A stretch of DNA of 64,000 nt from Melampsora larici-populina 98AG31 (Eukaryota; Basidiomycota; Pucciniomycetes; Pucciniales; Melampsoraceae), in NCBI RefSeq assembly GCF_000204055.1, contig NW_006768812.1, forward strand, positions 698,346 through 762,345, in the 5' to 3' direction. Within the stretch, counting starts at the first letter, position 1; each line of letters opens with the position of its first letter. Below, one piece after another: positions 12,158 through 23,825 of the stretch. Position numbers and translations under genes: made by a program. Under the pieces are notes generated by a model, which had not been told where the DNA came from, searched no databases, and saw only the letters and a list, made by a program, of their open reading frames with translations.

Positions 12158-13601
12158 ATGTCTACATCAAGTCCCCAATTTACCAGTACCACCCGTTCCA
12201 AAATTGCTTCGGTGCTCAACAAGTTAGCACCGAAGTCTCGAAAGCAAGCTTCAAAAGCCTTGGTATGTAAGACTGAGGTGAGTTTGAATTCTTGTCATCC
12301 TTCCGCTCCACCCCTTCCAAAGACATTGATTTATGTTGTCTTTTCGTCCTCAGGTCGAGCAAGAGGTCAATTCGGCTACCTCAGAAGTCGATGTAAGCTT
12401 TTACCCCCTGCGGTGGACTGTATCGACCTTTAAACTCACCCTCTTTCGTTAAACAGGTAGCTTCAATTCTAGGTCACCCAATGACCTCCCCCTTGAAGAT
12501 CTTCAATGCCCAGAGATCGGTATGTGCTTCATCTGCATCGAAGGTTCGCTTTCCTGACTTTTCAAGCTGAATGCGTCGCTTGTTTGTTCCCCTCAGAGCC
12601 AAATACCCCTCAGAGAACCAGCTGGGTTCCCCGTAAACCAGAACTTTTCTCAAAGGGTCACATATGAAATTTCCGATGACGAGGCAAACGAAGTAATCTT
12701 CCTGACGCCGTACATCAGGCCAAGCCATGTTGTGAGTCAACGAGTCTCACGCAGCTTCTTTTACTGAAAAATGACTTCAACAACTTCTGTCAAAGCTTCC
12801 AACGATAGTTCTATCGCTGGACGAAACAAAAGAGGTTCCCCTGAAAGGCTCAATCTCCACTCAACGTGGCGAGACCTCAACCTTTCGTTTGGACCGCACC
12901 ACCCGGGGGTTTCCTACCTGGCGCATCTGCAGTAAGCCATTGGAAGTCGACGATACAAAATCCCCAATTGAAGGGTTGACGCTTGTTAGCTTTTTACATT
13001 CTGTTTATCACCTCTCTTCTACTCTCCAATTATATAATTCGCTGACTTATTTCATTTGATCTCTCTTCATCATTCGATGATACAGCGGTCACATTCAAAT
13101 GTTCTACGCCTCGAGTGTTCGTCCATGGTATCCCCTACAAGAGGTGCATCCATTCAAGTTGATGCCTGGTCCCCACAGACGCCATGCAAATCAGTAAACA
13201 CTCCTCGGTTATCATACATCTCAAATACACCATCACCTGTCAGGGATATTCCGACTCCTGTCGATTCCACTGGCAAAGCCTTAACAGAAAAGACGTACTT
13301 TACCAAGCCCATGGCACAATCATCTATTCCGTTCCCAACCAGCCCAAGTCTTATGCCTTCCTTCAGTAGGCAGATGAAAAGTAATTCATGTCTACCGGGT
13401 CAAAGCGCTACACCAGCATCGTCATATAAAGGTCAACGTAGTGCATGTTATCGTCCACTAGGATCAGAAATGATGGACACGCTAGATTTCCTATCAGAGT
13501 TATGTAAAAGGCCTGGAGTTCTAGCAGGTGATGGAGAAAGTTTACTGGATGGAGAAAGTGATGCAGATGGTCTGATCAGTCCACTCTGTCACACATTTTG
13601 A
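12158..13601 (+). CDS. Tandem-family protein B, six exons, unknown function
   Basis: Model: exons 12158-12277, 12354-12392, 12457-12519, 12597-12731, 12796-12984 and 13086-13601; all phase-0 GT-AG introns, 353 aa. Exons 2, 3 and 4 have exactly the same lengths as in paralog A (39, 63 and 135 nt). Conserved blocks are KIASVLNKLAPKSRKQASKA in exon 1, REPAGFPVNQNFSQRV in exon 4, RTTRGFPTWR in exon 5, and SSIPFPTSPS plus YRPLGSEMMDTLDFLS and LAGDGESLLDGE in exon 6. Divergence is strongest in exon 5 and in the Ser/Pro-rich middle of exon 6. No signal peptide, membrane helix or known domain was recognised. The 17-bp segment GCATTCTTGATACTTGA is repeated in tandem just upstream, near 12080-12115. 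The function is unknown; the gene is probably lineage-specific. Confidence 0.8.
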
Positions 13602-13960
13602 TCAAAATTGTACCAAAATCTTGTGTTTGTATATCTCTTGTTTATTGCAAGTTTCGTCTTCCCTTATCTTGTATTTCTAATGCATTTCATTCCAGCTTTT
13701 TATCATTTGCCGCTACTTCATCGCTTGTACTTGTCCTGATCATCTAATGTACTCATATCTCCACATTTTCACGAGAAAGTAGTTTAAAGGTTATTTAACA
13801 TCATGAGCATATCTTGTTATCCAGTAATCCATCCACTCAATGTTCTACTCACAGATGTGGATCAGAAGCATAACAGCTTCCTAAAATTTTGACTTGAGCT
13901 GAACCCGTAAGTAAGTATCGTCTTTTACAGAGCGTAATATCGTTCAAAATTCCTCTCAGT
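13602..13960. other. Convergent intergenic region
   Basis: This stretch separates the 3' end of paralog B (plus) from the 3' end of MDM10 (minus). No gene or repeat was seen; it presumably holds both 3' UTRs. Confidence 0.6.
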
Positions 13961-15894
13961 TCAAATCGAAGTAGTGTTATATTGAAGTTCTAAAAAGACA
14001 CCTTTAATAACAGGTTGTAAACAATCAAGTCCAGCTCTGTGAGAACTAGAACGAGGCACTAAAAATTCAGAATTTAAACCTAATCCAATCAAACATTCTT
14101 GCCATTTACCTTCCCACATAACAGTGAACCCCTACAAAAAAGGAAAAACAAGATTTAGTATCAAGACCATTAAGCACCCAGATAAAACCACACAATTCAT
14201 CAAAAGAACTTACAGTCACGGGTGAAAACCTCGCTTTCAGCATACTTGAAGTATTTCCATCACCTTTAACAGTCTTCCAAAATGAAGAAGTCAACCCACT
14301 TATATCTTTCACAGCTGAACTCTTAGAAGAATCAAACTGCTGTTGAAATTGTTGCTCAGCATCAAGGAAATCAGAATTTGAAATTCCTTCCGGAAGACAA
14401 GCAATCTTTGAACTGGAAGGTCTTTGAAGCCATTCGCCCCCAAAAGTGATATCTGACTCAAAAGAAAATACATTGAAATCGAATCTGACCAATTTGCATT
14501 CACATCAGCACCAAGTCTATCTCCAAAAGGTATAGTAATATCAAAATCGGATAAAACCATACCTAGTTGCCAAAGCCACGTTACGACCCACTTTAGTACC
14601 GTAACTACTACTGATTTGACCCATGATTGGATTAAGAGTAGCAGTGATCACAGTTGGTTGTTGAGTCATTGCTACACCAGGTGGATCTGGAATAGTACAA
14701 AATCTAACCCCAGTAGAAACTAAAAAAATAATTGAATGTTATCCTTCATATAAGTTTTGATAAACCCAAAAGAAAACAAAGAAGCTTGTTGATATACATA
14801 AATTGATAAATCAAAATATAGAAAAAATAATCAATTTATGACTTACCTCCAGCAGATTTACCTTTAGGTGAGAAATAAATCTCAGCACCAGCCGAGAAAC
14901 GACCTTTGAGAACATTATCCATAACTTCTTCTTCATCAACCAATCTTTTCCTATCATCTTGAGTTCCAAACGAACTTGTAGAATTAGTCGTAAAGTTTCT
15001 TTTATTACTACTAATTGGAAAATTATGTAAGACTCTTGCACCAAATAACCCATCATCAGTAGAATAACTATATTGCTGTGACCATTTTTTTGTATGATGA
15101 TTAATTCCGATCATTAGATTCCAAAAAGGTGTGACTGAGTTGGATGAAATCGAATCGGAAGCTGATGGTAAATGTGTTGAAAATGGTGTATTGGTAGGAA
15201 TTGACACTAATGTTATTAATGCTTGAAGTGATGGTGAGATTCGTTTGGTGTATAATCCATCTAGTCGATAAGTAGGTAAATGTAATCTACCATACATTAA
15301 ATAATCTTTTCCTGAAGATCTTTCAAAAAAAGTAATTAGATTTTGATTTATCAAATTGTTCATAACTACCAAAACCTTTTACGATTGGCTCACCAAGATC
15401 ATATTTTTTGGCAGAGCCTTTGAAATTACGAAGCATTTGGGCATCTTCAAGATAATAAGGCGGAGCCGGTACATTAAAACTTTCCACAAAAGTACTAAGT
15501 GAAGCTAATTTACTTGGAATGACTTTAAAAGATTGTAAACCAGAACAAATATAAGAGATACTGCCAGTTAAAGTAGGTGAATGATGAATATGATCCGGCG
15601 TATTATAAGTGGTAATGACTGAAAGTGGACTAAGAACCGACAAAGAAGCTGAGTTGGCGAATTGAGAAACAGGCGATTTTCCTAATGAGAAATTCAATCC
15701 TGGAACAAAATTAAGATCCAGCAAAGCTAAACATTCAATTTCAATCATCAGTAACTCAATCAATCTAACATCAATGAAGGATAAACAGCAACCTTACCTC
15801 GTGTAGGTTGAGTAAGCTGAGAATATTCGTTATCTTGTTCCCATCCTGTGGCCGCATAATGTGCCCTTAAAAGTTGAGAGCTGAATGGATACAT
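13961..15894 (-). CDS. MDM10: Mdm10, mitochondrial outer-membrane beta-barrel of ERMES and SAM
   Basis: Mdm10 is the outer-membrane beta-barrel that anchors the ER-mitochondria encounter structure (ERMES) and also works with the SAM complex in beta-barrel assembly. Model (minus): exons 15798-15894, 15370-15726, 14847-15311, 14563-14719, 14214-14484 and 13961-14131, giving 505 aa; the yeast protein is about 490. Family blocks: the N-terminus MYPFSSQLLRAHYAATGW, then LLDLNFVPGLNFSLGKS, YGRLHLPTYRLDGLYTKR, the central LNPIMGQISSSYGTKVG, RFDFNVFSFESDITFGGEW, and the C-terminal WEGKWQECLIGLGLNSEF followed by the closing strand FLELQYNTTSI. The intron at 15312-15369 has a GTAGTT donor, a CTAAT branch site and a TTCAG acceptor; without it the frame would appear broken in the A7 run at 15325-15331. 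There is no cleavable presequence, as expected for a barrel protein. Confidence 0.93.
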
Positions 15895-16832
15895 TTTCGG
15901 TTTGATTTACTGCCCGAATTTGATAGACTTGACTGGAGTCGAGTTGAGGTGAGTTGAAGCCATCGATCAATTCTTCATCGCCATGATCGATTTGTCATTT
16001 GAAATTGAGGGAACGATCGAGTTGAGGATATCAACGCTGGGTGTGGTGCATTGCTAAGTGCAGTGAGCGCACCGCACCCTTATCACACAGGCGTCAGCGC
16101 TCAGATGCATCCTCTACATACACATAGTGCAGGAGGACGCACTCCCAATTGTGCGCGCAGCTGGAAATAACTCATCCTACTTCAACTTGGAACCTTCTCA
16201 TGCTCATTCTCAATCACTGGACATTATGGAATCATTATTTATTATTGATATATGTCTTGGTTTGGTTTTTATTTGGACATAATTCACAATATATATACTG
16301 AATCAAAAATCAAATCATAGTCATCATCATCATCAGTCAGTCCAAAAAAACAAACAAGGCTCTACCACGCTTTGATGAGATGACTGTGACATATAGCATT
16401 TCACAAAGGGAATGATACTTGAAGTCATTCAAACCTGAAAAGTGAATTAAGAGTATCCTTAGACTCGCTTGAGATTACCCTTACTGCCGTCTAAGGTGAA
16501 TGTTTGAAAGCTTTGGCTTGAGTCATATCTTGATGATAAGCTTACAAAGATTATCATCATCTTGATTGTCCATGACAGATACACACCAAATCATCAAATT
16601 GAGAGAAAAACCCTCAAGTAGTATATACAGGATCTCATGATGGCTTGTGTTGAATTGAATGTCAACAATTGGATAAAGTAGGCATCACGCTTTATCACAA
16701 AAGAAAATTCCATAACCTTACCCAGAATCAATATGGAACATGCCCTGAACCAAAACCTAGTAATAACATTCTTTTAATTTATTTCAGTTCCAGCTATCCT
16801 TCAAATCCCGATCGCCACCGTAAGGATACTTG
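15895..16832. other. Intergenic region between MDM10 and F-box gene
   Basis: This covers the MDM10 promoter side and the 3' flank of the next minus-strand gene. A GC-richer patch at about 16030-16150 contains GTGCGC-type words. No gene was recognised. Confidence 0.5.
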
Positions 16833-18428
16833 TCAAAACATTTCAAAGAAATTTCCCTCGCCATCATGAACATATCCTTCAAAATATGGATAGTAGGTGG
16901 GAATCTCAAAATCATCATCATCCTCTACCTCATAATCATCACTATAAAAATCCACATGACAAATCAACTTAATTGAATACTTCTGACACAAAGATTCTAA
17001 TCCTGCAACCTGTCTACGAAAGGAAGACGTGTGATTGTTCATCTCAAACTTTTTTAAACTGGGCCAAAGTTGTTTTCCGACCAAGTCTTCTAAATCTTGC
17101 TGGTATTCAAGTGGATGATTACCTATCCAGATCCACGACAGGTTCTTGGAATTCCGAAAAGCTTTTGCAAATTTGATAGATGAGTGACTTGAGATCTCCA
17201 ACTTAGTCAAGCTAGGTAGTTCAAATCGAAATGTCTCATCCGGCGTCACAGGTGAATAAGTGGTACCATTATGTTGGGGAAGGTCCACAAATATAAATGT
17301 CGTTAACGTTGATTGAAAAAGTTTAAGAAACCCATCTAAGAACGATTCTGAGACTCGATGACAATTTTCTAGTGATAAAGATTTCAGTGAGCTTTTCCAA
17401 TCAAGTTGATTCCAACTGCAATCCAAACATTCCGCTCTCTCCAAGTCCAACTCAACAAGATGAGTAAGTGAAGCAAGGTGAATTCCAAGTGGAGATTGAC
17501 AAGCTTGGTGGTTGTCCAGAGGCTTTGGATGAGCAGCATCTATCCGGGTACAACTGAAACTTTGTAGTTGAGAAAGATTGGAGAGAAGGTCTACTAAGAA
17601 GCTTTCGGTGTAAGCTGGTTGGTGCCAGCTAGGAGTCCTTAGTGTAAGGTGAGTAAGTGAAGTAAGTTGAGAAATGGGATTGGTAAATGGGATTGGTTTT
17701 TGCGCGTCATGTGATGAAGTTGAAGAGTCTTGAAAGGTTTTTGAGTCCGACGGTTTGGTATCTTCAACCGGTGAAAAAGCATTTGGATCAAGATCGATGT
17801 CGATGTTAATGAGACAAGGACAAGATTCCAAGATTTTGAGTAAATGTTTCGATCGTGAAGTAAGATTTCCATCTGAATCAACCGGATGTGAGGCTCTCCA
17901 ACGGATCTCTCGAACAGGATCCGAATGTTTCTTTATGATTTCTTCATATGTGAGCTTTAATCTATCGGCTGTGAAACCTTGGAAATCGAAGCCCTATAAA
18001 GACCATCCAATCAGTTACTTCCAAAATAGGATGATGATATTAGAAGCACATTACCTGAAAAAGATAAGGGCTGAATATTCGATGAAATGAACGATTAACT
18101 GAGGCAAGTGCTCGAAGATCGCTCAAAGGAAGATCTTTGAAAGTGAAAGAATGTGTGGTATTGTCAACACAGCATATTATCACACGTCCGGATTGATATT
18201 GCACACAGAAGCAAACGATTGTTAAATTGGTTGTGAAAAGAGTGATAGAATGGTGATATACTGACTATCGAATGTTTTCTGAAATTTTCGAAGACGTCGG
18301 TAATCATAAAAGTTGCGACGGCTCTTTTCTTCCTGAGTTGAAGGAAGCTGATGAACCCAGTCAAGAATCAATTCTATGATTTCGATTGGCATAGATGTCA
18401 AATCGTTTTGATTATGTGAAGGTGCCAT
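16833..18428 (-). CDS. F-box/leucine-rich-type protein
   Basis: Likely an SCF ubiquitin-ligase substrate receptor. Model (minus): exons 18266-18428, 18055-18134 and 16833-17993, giving 467 aa. The N-terminus has an F-box-like pattern: SMPIEIIELILDWV, then LRALASVNRSFHRIFSPYLF (split by an intron), with the hydrophobic spacing of F-box helices. The rest has irregular leucine-rich segments such as LTSLTHLTLRTPSW, LASLTHLVELDLERAECLDC and LKSLSLENCHRV, as in F-box/LRR proteins. The tail is very acidic (EVEDDDDFEIP). Intron 1 (18135-18265) uses a weak GTCAGT donor and an AAAG acceptor. It is the only frame-consistent choice I found, so the exon 1/2 junction is less certain than the rest. Confidence 0.75.
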
Positions 18429-19658
18429 TGAAGTTATTTCTGAATGTGTATTTAGATGATCTTATAAGTGGATTTGTTTGCTTCGTTGTTATTCATAAAG
18501 TTGGAACCCATTTTCAAAAATTTGCATGGCTGTACCTGATCAGTTTATCGCTTTCGTCTCACATTATGTACGACATACTACGACATAGCCATGAGTCCAC
18601 TCCCGTAGGACACTTGGATCCTCGCAAGCTCGGGGAACCCGCAAGGTTACGAACTGCCTGCAAAGGAGAATCATGAGAACTCGGCCATTAAGAAGGGTTC
18701 AAAGTCACTTCCTGAACCTTGAGCAGGCAGAGTAAAGATGCCATTTGATAAAAGATACACAATTACAGTCGTTTGCAAAAGCTTGCCACAAATTCATCGC
18801 CAAATTGCTCGAGTTTTGCGGGCAAATTTGGGCAAGCTTTTTGAAAACGACTGTTGTAAGGGTGGAAGTGTAACTTATTGATTATGGGATTGTGTTAGGG
18901 TATGGGTTTATAGAGATGGGGTTGAGTAGATAGTTTGATCCTTCCCCCTTTTACAGTTTCTCATTCTTTTCCTTCGTGGTTTTCTCTTATTCTCATTTAT
19001 CTCTATTGTTCTATTGGCTATATTGGTTTTCTGATCTTTCAAGTGTTGGACTAGGAATTGATACAAGGGGTTTAGATAAACCCATGCTTACTCGAGAGCT
19101 GTGCCATTACTTTGAGTCAGTGAAGGCGGAGAATTCACTCCACCTTACAACTGTGAAATAAAGCCATGCATGGATAGGAAGTTATCAAACGGTTGAATGT
19201 TTAAATAAACCCGTCTCAGGGATACATGAAGGTGGACTTGACAAAGACTTGACTGTAAAGGTCAATTTGAAAGACTCAGGGTACATGCAAAACAAAAGAC
19301 AAGACAAGCCGGTGAAATAGTCTCAATGGTACCTAGAAATGCATAACAGCAGGGTAAAATAGCAAAAGGCAACCTGGAAAAGCTAACTAATAGGAAAAAG
19401 CAATGGGACCAGATATCCAAGCACGGAACTGACCAATGGAGAGACCGGGACTCATGCAAGTGGTCCATCTTTTTAGTATTTAGATTAGATTCACATTCCA
19501 TCAATCCTTATCTAAGCTCCTTCTAAATCAGTGCTATTTCCACTTTTTCAGAAACACCATAGTAGTGCGTGTGATCTTGATATCTCTATCTTATTATCTG
19601 TTAATTTTTTTCTCATATGTGTTTTTCTCTAAATCATTTTGATTATTTTGAACAGGAC
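18429..19658. other. Intergenic DNA with one MITE
   Basis: Apart from the foldback element at 18765-18854, no gene or recognisable element was seen. Confidence 0.5.
18765..18854. mobile_element. 90-bp foldback MITE with CAGT ends, copy 2
   Basis: The ends are ACAGTCGTTTGCAAAAGC on the left and the matching inverted arm ending AACGACTGT on the right. The core contains GCTCGAGTTTTGCGGGCAA, which is the reverse complement of the core of the element at 11854-11950. The two are therefore members of one family inserted in opposite orientations about 7 kb apart. Confidence 0.75.
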
Positions 19659-20067
19659 ATGTCAAACCCTAGCCTTACCACCTCTGCCCAAGCATAATCA
19701 ACCAATGATATCACTGCTGTCAACAACACCAACACAGCCCCTGTGATTGGTTGGTTGAATTTGCGTAAGTACCACCCTTCAACTTGGATATCTAAGTGAC
19801 AAAATCAAGCTAATTGTGTGTCTTCCAATAGTTTGGGAAGTCCCCGATGACCATTGGGTTGGAGATGACACTCCAGCCGTTCTCTCAAAATGGACCCATT
19901 GTTTTGAGTCAGATCTTTTGAGCGTGAAGCGTTTGATAAGCATAACAAGTGTTATACAGGTGCTTTTCAAAATTCATACGGAGAACAAGGTTGTCATTGA
20001 GGCCCAAAATGCTTCCAAACAATCAGGAACCACTATCAACCTGATTGACTCCAAGTTTTTCAACTAA
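19659..20067 (+). pseudogene. Two-exon coding relic with in-frame stop
   Basis: Exon 1 starts at 19659 (MSNPSLTTSAQA), meets a TAA, and would continue STNDITAVNNTNTAPVIGWL to a GTAAGT donor at about 19765. A CAATAG acceptor at about 19830 joins to a second exon reading LWEVPDDHWVGDDTPAVLS and onward to a stop at 20065-20067. The joined frame is continuous apart from the TAA, which differs from a Gln codon by one base. The family is not recognised. It could be a captured gene fragment or a transposon-encoded protein. Confidence 0.35.
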
Positions 20068-20568
20068 GGTGAAGTTTTGGAGTTCAGAACTTGCCTATAT
20101 GGCAAATTGTTCCATGACTTCAAGGAGCTAAGGCTTCTTGGCTAAGGAATGATGCCTGAGTAAGGCCTAGTTCATCTGCTCAGTTGCTTTTGATCATGTA
20201 ATCAGCTGACAAGCAGGAACAAAACAGAAAGAAAAGGGAAAGAAACTGGAAGTAACATTGAACAAACATTGAAAAAAAACAAGGAAATTTCCATGCTCAC
20301 CCCAATGTGAGCATCTATTTGAGCCACTGTGAATTGAACTCAAAAGAACACAAATTTGAAAATAGAAGAATTATGATGGACCTTTAACAAGTCTAAAACT
20401 GTACATTGAAAGCCAGAATAGAGTTTCTGGGCAGAGTTTGATGCCCAGACTGACAATCAAACAGTTGCTGATACATTGAACAAGCAGAAAGCATCCCGCA
20501 GAGCCGGGTCTTGGAAACAGCCCAAGGTAAAGCATGACAGACCACCCAGATTACACACAGTAAGGGCA

Positions 20569-21873
20569 TGTTCACTTAGGCTGCGTTCACTTAAGCGCTT
20601 TTTTGTGAAAAAGTGTTCTTTTGAATGTTGATAAATCACATTCTGTGAAATGTGTTTGATTTCTTATTTACAAGCATTCTAGAAATCACAAAATGCTTGA
20701 AAAAAGTGTTTTTTTGGCACTTTTCAAGAATTTGATAATATCACATTTCTTGCTCTAGAAATCACATTCCGTCTCAACTTTTGCGGTCTATCATTTCATT
20801 TGTGAACTTATCCTGAAATCTCACAACGTACCTTGCACCGTACAGGACCATTTCTCAAGTCCTCATTCATTGTACAGAGCTCTCAAACTCAATCATCCAC
20901 CACTCAAAAACTGTCTTCAATCACCATCCTTGATTGATCTCATTCTCAGCCCAAGTCAACAAGCACGGGAACCTACTCTAGTTTTCATCTTTGACGTGAG
21001 GCAAATAGCCATTTGAGAAAGCTTTACTATTATGAAATGATTTCTAAAACTGTTGCTCACTCAAACTGAGTTCCAGTTCAGTCTTTTCAATGGACAAAGC
21101 TTCAAGTTTCTCAATTGATCAAATTTCAGCTATAAGGTTAGTTGCACAACGATTGAAAAATACTTTATCATCTTTGGAGATTGGTTGACAAGCTCTAAGC
21201 TCCTTGATAGATTTCATTCTTTAGTCACTATCATGATAAAGTGCTTCAAAGCGTAAGGTGGCTTGTTGTAATATGAATGACATCAGGATGTTCAAGAGTT
21301 TGACTTGAATGATGAAATGGATCTAATTACAACAGGCCTTAAACAAAAAAAAGCAAGGAAGCAATTGATGATGTATTTCTGAGAAGCCAGTTGATTGAAC
21401 GAGTTACCAAAAAGACAATTTGATGAACGGGTAGTCACAGAAAATGCTGGTACTAAGACCTGATTGAGTTTGATCTGAGAAAGGATTGGGCATGAACAAT
21501 TTGAAAAAGTGAGGATGTATGATTGGTTTATGTAGTGGAATTTTTCAGATCAAAGGGTTTGTCTGGGGCTCATCAAATGAAAACCATCCTTAACTTCACC
21601 TTTAATCAAACACTTCATGACCTCTTTTGTCATGAAACGTGAGATTTCGTTTTTTTTTACAAAAATCGCTTTTCTACATGTAGAAAAGCGGCCATCTAGA
21701 ATGCACTTTCTGGAAATCCGGGCTAAGTGAACGCGGCCTTAAGGAATTTCTGACCAGAAATCACATTTTGTAAATTTTTTAATGCAAAAATGAAACATGC
21801 ACCACCAGATAGACACTGTAAATTTTGCAGAATGTGATTTCTCATCAGAAATTGCTTGAGTGAACGCGCCCTA
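20569..21873. mobile_element. Nested foldback elements with GTTCACTTA-type ends
   Basis: The outer ends are AGGGCATGTTCACTTAGGC on the left and GAGTGAACGCGCCCTAAG on the right. The inner ends are GGCTGCGTTCACTTAAGC near 20579 and GGCTAAGTGAACGCGGCC near 21719. Blocks such as AAATCACATTCTG and AGAAATCACATT recur at both sides in inverted orientation. A perfect 24-nt palindrome lies at 21667-21690. The arrangement looks like related non-autonomous elements inserted into one another, perhaps hAT-like. No transposase frame was found. Confidence 0.6.
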
Positions 21874-22776
21874 AGTTGAGAAGATCACCACTAAAACAAT
21901 CCTTTGAAACAAAAGAGTCAAGAGTCCCTGCTAATTTGGACTTCAACACTCTAATTTGCTGCTCCACCCATGAGAGTGGAAGGCCTGCACTGCATCTTTG
22001 GCTTGTGAGTGTCTTGGACAGGCAGGTTGTCCTTTGCTTCTGTATTGATGTCAATAAAGATTGTAGTAACTAGTGCTACCTTTGAGGAAACAGCCTTGGC
22101 ACCACCAGGACTTGTAGAGCTGCAGATCATCAGAGGTGCAAAACCCAATTAATATCAGGGTTAGTATCAATTTTTTTAAAAGAACAAATGAAACCACACC
22201 TGGCCATTTGAACAAATTGGAGGGTGAAAGTACTTGAGAAGCTCCTTAAATCAAGCCAGTTAAGCTGCCCTGATACCATTTGTGGGTCTTCTGGGTATGA
22301 TTTCATCTCCAGAGTCTTAATTGAGAGCAATACAGTCCGGCATTGTATTCTTCTAGGAATAAATAGATAAAAAACTTCAATAACGTCAGTCAAAAAAATC
22401 TAAAAATGGGTGATGAAAACACTTACAGATGATATCTTTTTTCTTTTTTTCAAACTTTTTGATCCAACTGACAAGTGGCTTGTTTCTAATAGGTTCATGG
22501 TGATGGAATTTGGAATGATTCTTGATCATCTTCAGAGTTTACAAGCAACAGTTCATCAATTGGGGCAAACAGAGTGTTGGAGGTACCAGCAGTTGGAGTC
22601 ATAGTGGGAGATGCAAGCTGAAGAGAATGGCAAGAATCTGCTGAGGTAAAGACAAAGCCCAGCTGAGGTTGAACAGGTGATCTTGGCCAAAGAGAGTGTA
22701 CTGAAGTCAACATGGTTGGGGCTGTTGATGGCAGAGCCAGATTACTCCAAGAATTTGTTTGAATTGGCCGGTCCAA
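21845..22776 (-). other. Possible multi-exon coding relic, minus strand
   Basis: Several minus-strand frames follow one another and look coding: 22776-22495 (starts MDRPIQTNSWSNLALPST, Ser/Pro/Thr-rich), about 22350-22200 (RIQCRTVLLSIKTLEMKSYP), and 22148-21951. Splice-like sites lie between them (a TGTAAGTG donor near 22430 and a TTCCTAG acceptor near 22357). No family was recognised and a full frame-consistent model could not be built, so this may be a gene, a transposon-encoded protein or chance. Confidence 0.25.
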
Positions 22777-23530
22777 AATGATTGAGGTAAATCAGATAAA
22801 AAACTGATGGTGGTTGATAGGATGAAATCAGAGAACTAAGACCAAAATGGCTGGTGGTTGAAAAACAATTAGAACAGATCTAGAAATCAATGAAGGAGAC
22901 AAAGTGGATGGTGTGGTTGAAAAAAAAGAAGAAAGAATCTAGAATTTGATAAAGGAGAGAAAAGGTCAGCAATAGAGCTGATCAAACTGATGTCTTTGAT
23001 ATTCATCAAGTGTGTACTTACTTGTGGATATCAATGAGTTCATCTCTGTTCTTGATGAGCCTTCTTCCTGTTGATTGGTGAGGGAGAGAGTTAGAAGATG
23101 ATCACAAGATCAAGTGAGGGTGGTGTCAGTGAATTGAGTTGATCAAGTTTGGAGTCAGAATGGCTATTTGGGGCACAGGTCAGAGCCTGGGGGAAAGTTT
23201 AGTTCCAAAAACCTTGGGGCAAAGATGTTGGTAGGAGGCATGGTACACAGATTCCAAGCCACCCGGGTATGTAACAAAGTGTTGGTGCCTGGCGCTGAAC
23301 TTCTGGTGACACTGCAAGCCAGACTTTTGACTTACCTTTTTTTTCAATCAATGGCAATATGAAGCATATTATTTCAATTACTAGATTCAATCATCCACTC
23401 TTAACTCACGATATCTCAAGTGGAGAACATTCAGTCTCTTGAGTTGGTCTTTACTACAATCTGTAGTTTATTCATTGATTCAATTTGTATTTAACTTCTT
23501 AGCTCTCACTCTTATGGTATCATACAAGTA
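22777..23530. other. Gene-free flank of the retroelement
   Basis: No gene or repeat was recognised between the possible relic and the left edge of the tyrosine-recombinase retroelement. Confidence 0.5.
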
Positions 23531-23825
23531 GTGGTGCGCCCTAGGCAAACCTGAAGAGTTCACTAGGGGAATTCTACTAGGCTTCTTGGGGGGGGGCCCT
23601 GCTCCGGTAGGGAGCGGGGGGAGGTAGGACCACCAGGAAGTAGATGGGAGAGTGCTTCCCCTTGACTCGGGACACAGTCCTGAGCCTGCGGTCGCCCATC
23701 TACTGTGGCCTGTGTCAACTACTAGCCCCCAAGCGTCTCTTACGTAGAACTTCGTGGTATACGTGGTTCGAGCACCTCCAGGTTGTGAGATGATCGTTTG
23801 TATGTCATTACTAAATTCAAATCCC

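Noticed and set aside
15325..15331. Apparent frameshift in MDM10 at an A7 run
   Set aside because: A 58-nt intron (15312-15369) with a CTAAT branch site and TTCAG acceptor joins the flanking frames exactly and gives the expected protein, so no frameshift is needed.
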